The translations under genes were made by a program, and so were the position numbers. From Prinia subflava (taxonomy: Eukaryota; Chordata; Aves; Passeriformes; Cisticolidae), in assembly GCF_021018805.1 (NCBI RefSeq), contig NC_086250.1:61567322-61631321 (forward strand): a stretch of 64,000 nt of DNA, written 5' to 3'. Under the pieces are notes generated by a model. The model saw only the letters and a list, made by a program, of their open reading frames with translations. It did no database searches and was not told the origin of the DNA. This document shows positions 13,211 through 22,611 of the stretch, one piece after another (position 1 is the first letter of the stretch; each line of letters opens with the position of its first letter).

Positions 13211-13720
13211 AACTATTTAATGTAGAAGGGATCTACACCTGGGCTCAGTTACTCCATCCCAGGCATAGAATCAACATTTCCACTCATTAAATTTTATCCC
13301 ATGGATCAAGCCCAATGCTCCAATCTGTCAAGATGCCTCTGCAAGACCTCTTGACCCTCAACAGAGTCACTAGCACCTCCCAGTTTGTATCATCAGCAAA
13401 AGGGTGCATTTAACTCCTGCATCCATGTTACTGATAAATGCCTGAACAGGTCTTCCCTAGGTTTGAACCTGAGGAGCACTGCTGGTGGCCAGGCCCCGGG
13501 CAGATGTGACCCCATTCACCACAACCCCTTGAACTCTGCCCTTCAGCCAGGCCCTCCCCAGCACGTTGTGAACCCACTCCTCCACAGGTGGACCACCTGT
13601 CCTTAAAGATGGTGTGAGGTACAGTATCAAAAGCCTTCCTAAAATCCAAACCACAGCTACCCACTTCCCCTCATCCACTAGGTGAGTGCTTTGGTCTCTA
13701 CTTGGTCATAATTACAGGAC
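13211..13720 (-). mobile_element. CR1-type LINE fragment with reverse-transcriptase remnant
   Basis: The minus strand encodes LDFRKAFDTVPH near 13620-13655, the RT motif A region usual in CR1 ORF2 (LDFSKAFDTV), then WLKGR and VVVNGVTS blocks typical of the same RT. Further on it reads FADDT (13386-13400), the catalytic motif C, and a shifted LGGASDSVEGQEVLQRHLDR segment. Stops and frameshifts interrupt it, so it is dead. After a few CR1-like residues (LGWSN) it jumps to a 3' end, aactatttaatgtagaaggg on the + strand, abutting the pentanucleotide array. The 5' limit near 13720 is approximate. Confidence 0.88.
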
Positions 13721-14606
13721 ACACCCAACAAAGAAGCTAAATAATGAAAGCTTCAGTACTGGACTATCCAATACATTTCTAGAAAAAACATTTGCCTTTC
13801 TGAGTAATGAAGAGTGCTGGTCCTTACTGAACATAGCTATGCAGATTTATTTTTCCCTTGTTTCAAATGTGGTCCAGACCGCATTGTCCAATTCCTATTC
13901 TCCAACAGTAAATCTAGGAATTCTCTGGAAAAGAAATGAAAAATAATTCCTTCTCTCTCTGCCTAACTGGCAAGTGAAGCAGAGTGCATGGTACAAAAAA
14001 ACATATAAATGAAGAGTTTGTACATATAAAGGATTGTATGTATAAATGCATATATAAATAAGCTGTCTGAAATAGGACTGGGCAAGTTACTAATTCTTGT
14101 AAATTTTGACATGTAATCAGGCTTGAAACTTGAACTTTTATTTAACATTATTTTTTTAAGGTGATTTTTTAAGTTGAACATAAAGCAAACCAAGCAGACC
14201 TGAAGTTCTTTTACAATGATCTCTGTAGGAGGCCTGAAATATTTTTTCCCAAGGAAAACTGCTACATAATCTATTGCATTGTAACAGAAGGATGCTTTTG
14301 TCTACAAATAGGGCCAATCAGCAGAAGAAAATGAGAAATTAATTTTGCCAGGATATGTAACTGTCACTTCCTGGCATCAGAAAAAAATTAAGATTTGCTG
14401 AACGTGGATCAGCTGAACAGTTTAATTCAAAGCTAGAGAGCTCAGATCAGTTCCTTATTGTGTTTGGCAATACAGTAATAGAGCATAAAAAACAGACATT
14501 TTCATAAAAAGTTTACATTTTCCACAGACCAGAAGAACAAAGAAGGCTTCTTGATATGCAGTGTATAAAAGAGGTATCTAGATATATGGAAAAATAGAAT
14601 AATGGC

Positions 14607-15062
14607 ATCATAGAATCATTAAAGTTGGAAAAGACCTCCAAGATCATGAAATCCAGCCTTCTATCCAATATCACTATATCAACTAAATTACAGCACTAAG
14701 TGCCATATCCAGGGGTTTTTTGAACACTTCCAGGGATGGTGACTCCTCCAGCTCCCTGGGCAGCCCAGGGAGCCCCAGTGCCCGACCACCTTTTCCATAG
14801 AGAAATTCTGCCTGTTGTCCAACCGGAATCTCCCCTGGCAGAGTTTGAGGCAATGTACTCATGTCCCTGTCTCCTGGGAGAAGAGGCCAATTCCCATCTT
14901 AACACAACCTCCTTTCAGGTAGTTGTAGAGAGCAATGAGGTCTCTGCTGAGCCTCCTTTTTTCCAGACTAAACAACCCAAATTTCCTCAGCTGCACCTCA
15001 TATGAGTTATACCCTTCCCTCTTATACCCTTCCCCAGCTCCGTTGCCCTTCTCTGGACACAC
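14607..15062 (-). mobile_element. CR1 LINE 3' end (truncated)
   Basis: On the + strand it starts atcatagaatcattaaagtt and ggaaaagacctccaagatca, the reverse complement of the conserved CR1 3' terminus (…GGTCTTTTCCAACnTnAATGATTCTATGAT). It continues with the CR1 phrases gggatggtgactcctccagc, aggtagttgtagagagcaat, gaggtctctgctgagcctcc and cgttgcccttctctggacac. The element is 5'-truncated at about 15062. A short duplicated ttataccctt-type segment lies near 15008-15035. It contributes no plausible exon. Confidence 0.9.
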
Positions 15063-15177
15063 AAATCACTGAGGACTGGTAAGATACGTGCTGGCTTTCC
15101 TGCCTCTTTTCCCTGTTGAGGGATATATTTCTCCACAAGCCGTGTTCTCTGAAGTTCTGCTCAATTTTGTTGATCAG

Positions 15178-15349
15178 GTTTGTCTATCTGGAGCTGCCAG
15201 CTGCAGCCAAGACCCCGTGCACCAGGTTTCGCTGGTGGCAGCCGGTGTTCTCAGGGGAAGGGTACGACCAGTGGGCCATCGACGACATCATCATTCTGTC
15301 AGAGAAGCAGAAGCACATCATTCCTGTTGTTAATCCCACCTTACCACAG
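15178..15349 (+). CDS. RELN: Reelin exon 5 of 32: end of subrepeat 2B
   Basis: 172 nt, phase 2 in and phase 0 out. Residues about 1181-1238. It carries the B-type signature [11 protein letters not shown], then [12 protein letters not shown], and ends in the linker PVVNPTLPQ that leads into repeat 3. Acceptor ttgatcag has few pyrimidines, and a CR1 remnant lies about 115 bp upstream. Donor gtaata. The linker lies immediately N-terminal to the N-t proteolysis site encoded in the next exon. Confidence 0.96.
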
Positions 15350-15718
15350 GTAATAGGCAAGAGCCAGCTGCGGGCATCCCCACTAAACAGGAACTATCCT
15401 GTTAGGGGATTTGTTTGAATACAGTTTTCTTTGAAAATACTGTGTCTCTTAAGAGACAGCTGTAGTGCTTGCAGCTGTGCCTCTCTGTGGGAACAACCTG
15501 GGTCTTTACACAAAATTGTCAGGCTCCTAAGCTTTGTGACAGAGTATGAAATGATGTATCTGTGCAAAAAGTCAGGACTGAAGTTTTGGAAATTAAAATT
15601 TTTTGAAAACTACAGAAAATAAAAATTGCAAAATTTGAAAGTTCATCATTTTGGGAATTATTGTGAAGTCACATTGCAAGGTGATAATACCTCTGGCTTT
15701 CCTTTTCATGTCTAACAG
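15350..15718 (+). other. RELN: Intron 5 of window (369 bp)
   Basis: Short AT-rich intron with no recognisable element, separating the repeat 2/3 linker from the exon that encodes the N-t cleavage site. Acceptor tctaacag. Confidence 0.85.
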
Positions 15719-15919
15719 AACTTTTATGAAAAGCCAGCATTTGATTACCCTATGAACCAGATGAGTGTATGGTTGATGCTGGCCAACGAAGGGATGACCA
15801 AAAATGAAAGTTTCTGCTCTGCCACGCCCTCTGCCATGCTCTTTGGTAAATCAGATGGAGACCGGTTTGCAGTGACTCGAGATTTAACTCTGAAGCCTGG
15901 ATACGTCCTGCAGTTCAAG
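15719..15919 (+). CDS. RELN: Reelin exon 6 of 32: start of subrepeat 3A with N-t cleavage site
   Basis: 201 nt, phase 0 at both ends, 67 codons. Residues 1239-1305. It opens [11 protein letters not shown]. In mouse, ADAMTS-3 and related proteases cut between P1244 and A1245, which here are the codons at 15734-15736 and 15737-15739, both conserved. It goes on through [11 protein letters not shown], a TKNESFC segment (NES is a potential N-glycosylation sequon) and [18 protein letters not shown]. The phase-0 end straight after QFK is shared with repeats 5 and 7. As a symmetric exon, its loss would keep frame but remove the cleavage site. Confidence 0.97.
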
Positions 15920-18451
15920 GTATTCCTTAAAAATATATCTGTGCAAGGATATCAGCAAAACTGCCCTTAGACAAAACTTGCAAGGTGCCACTGGGGCCAC
16001 AGTTCAAAGGAAGGTGATAAATTAGACAATTGCGTAAAAAGATGTGAAGAGCACAAGCATGTACCCATACAGAATAAAATGCCATCCTGCTTTCTAGAAG
16101 AATAGCCAAAACTTTAGTGCAGGAAAGCATTTTTACCCCTCTGGAGAAGTCTTAAAGCTTTTTTGCTCTTCAGCACATTTCAGAAGTGGGTTGAAGTCAC
16201 TGTCATTATATTCAAGTCAGTACTAGGAAAAGCTGCTGCACTGTCAAGCAATAAAGGATTTATCCCATCTGGGACTCTGTGAGTACAAAATCTCCAAAGT
16301 GGTTTGGGTACATTTTTTGTATTTTAAACTCTTTAAGGATTTACACACTGCTCTATACTCCAGTGTGGGTTTTTCATACAATTTACTTTTATTGTGTCAA
16401 TGAATACAGGCTTCAATTAGCATTTTCTTCTTTAAAGAGCTTACAAAAATTTCAGTGGTCTGACAATACATCAGAATATGGGCTCCAAAGAAAGTGTATT
16501 TGCTTTGACAAGCTCTTGTTTCTGAACCCTAATCAAAATTTTATTGAGTTTATAATGAAATCCCATTGGTGAATTCTGGAAGTTGGTTGCAATGTAATTT
16601 TAATGAGCTCCCCACAAATACATGGTCCTTACATAATTGGTGGATAAAGACACTGAATAATTTACAAGAGGAATTATTAAACAGATCAGATGTTTACAGG
16701 CAGCTTTTCAGATATAATTCCCACAGTTCTATAAATAGGAAAGTTCGTTAGAAATACTGGGATTTGTAAAATAATCTAATTTCAACTAAAAGATATGCAA
16801 ATAAAATGCTATACAAACAAAGATTTCAGTACAATTTTGTTGTGAGTATTGCATGTAGTTTAAACTTTAAATTGTCTAAAACCCAAGGATATCTCAATAT
16901 ATAATTATCATTTAGCCTGCAAAAGATGCTATTTACCTCTTCACCACCTTCCTATACTTCAGTGACTAATTCTCCATTCTCTAGGTTTGATGATCAACAG
17001 CAATTAAAAAATTGTCTAGCTTAAAAAAATTACTTAAAAATGTTTCATACACCTTCCATCACTGAAGCACTTCACGATGTAACATAACTATACAAAACAT
17101 AAGAATGTGTCGCAGAAGAGTGAGTTCTTCCTTATAAAGTTTATTATTTAAGGACTGAATTTATACTTTTTTGGAAATCTTTTCAGCCTGCACATAAATG
17201 TGTTAGTCCTATTTCCATGCTTTCGTGAGTGTGTGAAATTTCCATTTTAAATAGCAGACTGGGATAATTTTGCATTGATAAGCTCAAAGACAGTAATTTG
17301 TTAGAATTATTTCATTTTACATGAATGATTTTGTTTTACATTTTACATTCTCCAGCTCAAGTAGAATTTCTGCAATAAATTAATGAAAACTAATATTTTC
17401 CTGATAGCTTGAAGAATGAAACTGAAACTTGAAATCAGCAGTCGATTTTGGTCTTGGCTGCACTCTCATTTCACATTTTAATATGCATTTTTCGCCTTAA
17501 TCCAAATTTTACTCTATTCTGGGGGCTCAAACTGGAGTGCAACACCCAGACATTGTTTCTGCAAGGTCTGACAAGGCTGTGGTTAGGGTTAACCTGGGAG
17601 TCAGGCTGATCCTCTGGGCACACTGGGGCGCACTGGTCTGCAGGTGGGATGGATCCCAGAGGATACAGCTCTTTGCACTCCCGGGCATGCAGATGCCTGC
17701 ACAGAGTTTGCACTGAGTTTGGGACTTGCTATGTGCAGAGACTCTCAGAAAGTTCTTTGCACCTTTTTTGTGTGCTGAACCCAGCTACCATAATGAAGGA
17801 ATAGTGGGAATTTTTACCGGGAAATGTCATATTTCCATGTAGGAAACAGACTCCAAGCAACAGTCACTGTCTGGCAGCAGGGTTCAGAGCATTAAGCCTC
17901 CCAGGGCAGAAAGTCCAAGGTGGTTTGCAGCCCATGAGTGTAGTAGTGCATTTTTACACACAAACAAGTGTTTCTATATAAGGGAAAAAGTTTCAGCTTA
18001 CCTTGAAACATATCAGGACGTTAAACTAGAATTTTCTATGGCCTTCTCACTGTAATTGGCTCAGTGCCAGCACAGAGGGACTGACTGTGCTTTGGAAGTG
18101 TACCTCAAAGCCTGTTGCCAGTCTAATGGGCAAAGTGCCAAATAGCCCACCTAGGTCATTCAGTATTTAAGAAAGAGCACAAAAGAACTTAGGGGCTTTT
18201 TTGGAATGCATTAGCCAGTGTAAGAGTGTCTTCTACACTGTGTTCGCCTTGTATTTCTTTGTTTTATAATGTTTATTTTTGTTATTTAAACCTTTATTTT
18301 ACAAAGCATGTGCACAGAAGCCGTCTCGCTATTTATTAAGCCATTTCTCCGCAAGGCTGGACCCTCAGAAAGTATTGAGCTTTTTCAATACATGAGTACA
18401 AACAGCACCTCAGGTTTCTCAGCTCATCTCTGACTCTGTGCCCCTTTGCAG
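15920..18451 (+). other. RELN: Intron 6 of window (2.5 kb)
   Basis: AT-rich, with no repeat family or long open frame recognised. It ends with a pyrimidine-rich acceptor (ctgtgcccctttgcag). Confidence 0.8.
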
Positions 18452-18687
18452 CTGAACATCGGCTGCACGGACCAGTTCAGCAGCTCTGCCCCGGTGCTGC
18501 TGCAGTACTCGCACGACGCGGGGCTCTTCTGGTCGCTGGTGAAGGAGGGCTGCTACCCCGCGTCCCCGGGCACCAGGGGCTGCGAGGGCAGCTCCCGCCA
18601 GCTCGCCGAGCCCTCCGTCTACCACACGGGGGACTTCGAGGACTGGACCAGAGTCACCATCGTCATCCCCAGGTCGCTGGCAGCCAG
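18452..18687 (+). CDS. RELN: Reelin exon 7 of 32: subrepeat 3A with Asp box
   Basis: 236 nt, phase 0 in and phase 2 out. Residues about 1306-1383. It begins [20 protein letters not shown], contains the Asp box YSHDAGLFW and the A-type cysteine loop [13 protein letters not shown], then [19 protein letters not shown]. The loop holds one residue more than the mouse count allows (18560-18583), the only length difference in the whole window. The exon is GC- and CpG-rich against AT-rich flanks. Donor gtacgg. Counterparts are the exons at 42365 (5A) and 62865 (7A), with the same phases. Confidence 0.96.
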
Positions 18688-21350
18688 GTACGGTGCGCTG
18701 TAAACCAGGGGTGCCACTGGGACCCGTGGATTAGCTGGCTCGGCTGCTTCTGGAACGGTACATCAGGAAAAAGTTCCAAAGCTCTGAATAAAAGCAGTGT
18801 TAAAATATGGCAGATCTGGGGAAAATATACGATGCTGCCCAAAGCAGTGAGAAATTTCCATTTTAAAGGTGTCAGATTGGTCTATAATAAATAATTAAAT
18901 TACAAAGCAGCAAGTAACCCAGCACTTTTTAATCTGACATCAATCCCTTTATTGTCTTTATCCATGTCAGCCCGGTCAGAGGCACCAGCAAGAGAGTAAT
19001 AAGTCACATGAATTAAATAACCCATTTGAACCGGATTAATTTTAGTTATCACTGGGCAAAGAAACCTTAGCAAGGTATTTGAGCTGATGTATAATGTGCT
19101 GTGTCACTGAAGGCAGCCGGGACAGCCACAAGCAAAGGAGGGAAGAATGGTAGTTGTGCCCATCTGTAGCACAACCTCAGCATCAGATTAATACAAGTAA
19201 GAAAACGTCAGATGGTTGGAGACTCAAAAAAGCCTTGAAATCATGAGGGTTTTCTCAGTCTTACCTGGATTTGGCTGAAGTTTCTCACCCCCCTTACTCT
19301 CTGTCTTACTCCATCAGTAAAACACCCCAATCAGATTTGTTGGATGCACCGAGTGCTGCCAGCACAGCCACCCCACCAGGCCCCTGGCCATGTCCCCCTG
19401 CCTCCTGCCTCCCAGCAGCTTCTCTAGTGCTCCTCTGCGTTTCTGGCCCATCCTCCTCCCTCATCCTCAATCCCATTTGAGTGTGTGGCATATTTCTAGC
19501 AGGGGGGCCAGTGCCTCTGCCACAAGGATTTGAAATAGCAGTGTGTACCATAACAAGTTTGTCCTTTCTTCAGTAATTAGCCAATAAAAGCAGGTGCCAA
19601 ATTGCACAGATCTGACACCAGCTGATTTGATTTACCCAAAACAAGCAGGGAAGAATCAATAGCAGCAATCTGTTTGGCATTATGTTCAGTAATGTGATCA
19701 GGAAAAAGAAGCTCATGCTAATACATTAAAAATGTAAGTATTGTGACTGCAATGAGTGTCTTAGCATGTTGAGAACTTAAACTGAGTTTATTGAGGGCCA
19801 CTTAGGAAAACATGGTTTGTGGGTTAACCAAAAGCATCCCATTTCATTATTTGGTACTGAGCATGAGCATAATCATCACCTACCTACCAAATCCCAGTGC
19901 ACAGCAAAAAAGGAATAAGTTTATTATTTTTTAGGCAGAGTAGCAAGGAAGACATTAGTTGATTCATTATATTGGCAATGACATTTTAAATCTGTTCCCC
20001 ATCTTTGGAGCTCATGTAAAATCATTCAGCTAAAAGTTAAAGACTGGAAATCAATAACCAAAATATTTTTTCTTCAACAAGTTTCCTATGAAGTCAGTCA
20101 CTGTTGTGGGCAGAGTGGGAGCTTCCAGACAAAGTTTATCAAAGAAGCCCTCCCCTGAGACATGAGATCCAGAAAGGACTCCACTGCTTTCTAAACTCCT
20201 TCTCAGAGAGGAGCCTGGGTGCAGCTGGATCCAATCTTAGCCCTAGGCTTTGTCAGTGGTTTATGTCTAAAGGATTATACAGGTGTAATGAAGCCTTTAC
20301 ACAACTTTGTCCTGCAAAGTTGTGTAAAGGATTAAGGATGGCAAACTACATATATTTATATAAATATATTTATTTATGATTTATCATGATAGCAATTAGA
20401 CAAGAAGAACTTAATCAGAATTATTTACTACACAGTATTGGAGCTATAACAATTATCATAATATAGCGCACCATGAAGCAACATCGAAGAAATTTTATCA
20501 AAGCAATTGTATTAAAGCTAGTGAAAACAATTATTAAGTAGAGATTGTTGTTACTTACCCATACAATGACCATGGGCAAATTTCTTGCTCAGCCTGAAGC
20601 ATTAATCTTTAGGTGCCTCCCCACCCAATGGAGGAATCTGCAGCCACTCCAAGAAAGGGCACGTCAGAAGCCCTGCCATTAAATTTTGGGACTAGGCTTT
20701 TAGAGCATGAACTGATGGACTGGCTCTGGGCCAGCTGTGTCAGCTCAGCAGCCTTAGATAAGTTATTAGTGATATCATTTGTTTGTTCCTTGATCCATGT
20801 TTTACCATGTCTACCATAACTCCATCTCACCATCAGGATGTTTAACTTTGGGAATGAAGAGTCAGAATGGTTATTTGTCATTCTATTTAGAAAGTGGCTT
20901 TTTTTCTTTTATCCAAATAACTTAGAGGTTTTTTACTCAAAAGTGTACAATGCCATAGCAAACTCTGCATCGCTGCCATTACTAAGTTCCTTTCAAAATA
21001 CTGTAAGAAATTACATTCTGGGATTTTGATATGTAATTAGCAGCTCAGGTTGGTCTGAGTAGTAAAAAGCATCTTCAAAGTCACATCTAATTATCCGCTG
21101 TTGCTGATAAAACCATGTATTTGTTCTTTGCCTCACACTGATGGATACGGGCCAGAGAATCAGAGGAACCCAAAATGCAGCCAAAAAGTCTGGAAGAAAT
21201 ATCCTTAAGTAACATTGCCCAAATGTAGCATGACAGAAATCCAGGCACCCTATTTGCAAGCGGCTAGTTTGGGAAAAGTCCTTTTAACCTTAAGCAAGGA
21301 GCAGTAGCTGCTGAAGGCAGGAGTAGCTACACTGCTGTTTTTCCCTGCAG
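18688..21350 (+). other. RELN: Intron 7 of window (2.7 kb)
   Basis: Contains a perfect 16-bp hairpin at 20294-20330 and an AT tract just after it (20345-20380). Otherwise unremarkable AT-rich sequence. Acceptor gtttttccctgcag is strong. Confidence 0.8.
20294..20330. repeat. Perfect short hairpin, 16-bp stem
   Basis: cctttacacaactttg (20294-20309) and its exact reverse complement (20315-20330) are separated by the five bases tcctg. The stem has no mismatch. It is too short for a normal pre-microRNA and has no U tract of an intrinsic terminator. Its origin and role are unknown. Confidence 0.95.
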
Positions 21351-21508
21351 CAAGACCCGTTTCCGCTGGATCCAGGAGAGCAGCTCCCACAAGAGCGTGC
21401 CTCCCTTCGGCTTGGACGGCGTCTACATCTCCGAGCCCTGCCCCAGCTACTGCAGCGGCCACGGCGACTGCGTCTCGGGGGTCTGCTTCTGCGACCTGGG
21501 CTACACGG
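21351..21508 (+). CDS. RELN: Reelin exon 8 of 32: end of 3A and most of EGF3
   Basis: 158 nt, phase 2 in (completes Ser) and phase 1 out. Residues about 1383-1436. It encodes [23 protein letters not shown] and [20 protein letters not shown], giving EGF3 cysteines 1-5 in one exon, unlike EGF2, 4 and 6, which are split after cysteine 4. It ends GYT plus one base of the next Ala codon. GC-rich with several CpGs. Donor gtaaga. Confidence 0.96.
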
Positions 21509-22403
21509 GTAAGACACCCTCCTCGGCTGGGATTACTGCAGGCACTGGCTGAGCTAAACCTGTGAACACGGCATCTTGGTTTTCCTCTCCAATATTCCGG
21601 AAAAATAGATGATGACATACGTTGCACGGGCTGCCAAGAGGAATCTTTCTTGTTTTGCTAAATTAAATTCGGCACAGGCAAAGCAGAGCAGCTGAAGGCA
21701 GCGGACACCGTTGATGTTTCTGGCAACCACAATCTTTGAACACCGCCATCTGTATGAATGGGAAGGGACTAGCAGTAAAAGAGAAAACAAAATAAAATAT
21801 TATAAACTGAAAAGTCTGCTTAAAAGCCTTGGATCATCTTCAAGAGAATTGTTGCCATTTTTGAGTCCCCTGGCCATCAGATGGCATGGGACCAGGAGGG
21901 AACATATGTTCTGACAAGCCCTTCTGTGGAAAATTCTGCTCACTTGTGGTTTCAGGGGCTTTTATGCTGAAATAGGAAAAAAACCAAAATGCAAACCGTG
22001 TAAAAAAAAAAGATTGACACAATTAGTTGCACACTGCAATCTTTTCAACCCTCAACCAACAAAGCTATAAGCTAACATCTTTTGTTCGATTTGTTTTGAA
22101 TTATATAGAAGGATAATATTTTTCTGTTTGCAAAAAATGCCTTATCAACATAAAGCTTGGCTGGTTTTCACTTAGTGAAATAAGCCATCTTAGAGTTTAG
22201 AGCAAGAGGGCTTATTCTTCCTATACAAATTTGTAAAATGGGTTTAAAAAGTTACAATCCAGTCACTAGGGCATTTTCTTAGAAAAGCCAGGTGCTTTGT
22301 CCCATATAGATGCAACAGAAGCATGTGGCAGTGTACTGTATCTGACCCTTACTCTGTCCAACTCAGTCTCACCAAAGCTTCTCCCTCTTTTGTTTTTTTG
22401 AAG
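21509..22403 (+). other. RELN: Intron 8 of window (895 bp)
   Basis: No element recognised. The acceptor is tgtttttttgaag, an AAG acceptor after a T run. Confidence 0.8.
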
Positions 22404-22611
22404 CATCCCATGGGACCTGTGTGTCTAATGTGCCTAATCACAGTGAGATGTTCGACAGGTTTGAGAGGAAGCTAAGCCCTCTCTGGTACAAGATAACAGG
22501 AGGTCAGGTTGGGACAGGCTGTGGTGTGCTCAGCGATGGAAAATCTCTGTACTTCAATGGACCTGGCAAAAGGGAGGCAAGGACTGTTCCCCTGGACACC
22601 ACAAATACCAG
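22404..22611 (+). CDS. RELN: Reelin exon 9 of 32: end of EGF3, start of 3B
   Basis: 208 nt, phase 1 in and phase 2 out. Residues about 1436-1505. It supplies ASHGTC with EGF3 cysteine 6, the NHS sequon in VPNHSEMFD, the strand [15 protein letters not shown] and [15 protein letters not shown], then [17 protein letters not shown]3 is longer than the other EGFs between cysteines 5 and 6. There is no intron after the LYFNG motif, unlike the even-numbered repeats. Donor gtcagt. Confidence 0.95.

Larger units (their letters stand above)
12392..15177 (+). other. RELN: Intron 4 of window (2.8 kb), repeat-rich
   Basis: The only clearly transposon-laden intron in the window. It holds a compound pentanucleotide microsatellite (13079-13210), a minus-strand CR1 reverse-transcriptase fragment (13211 to about 13720) and a second minus-strand CR1 3' end (about 14607-15062). 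The second stops about 115 bp before the next acceptor. Confidence 0.9.

Noticed and set aside
20294..20330. Pre-microRNA or bacterial-type terminator for the perfect hairpin
   Set aside because: A 16-bp stem is too short for Drosha/Dicer processing, and intrinsic terminators do not apply to an RNA polymerase II intron.
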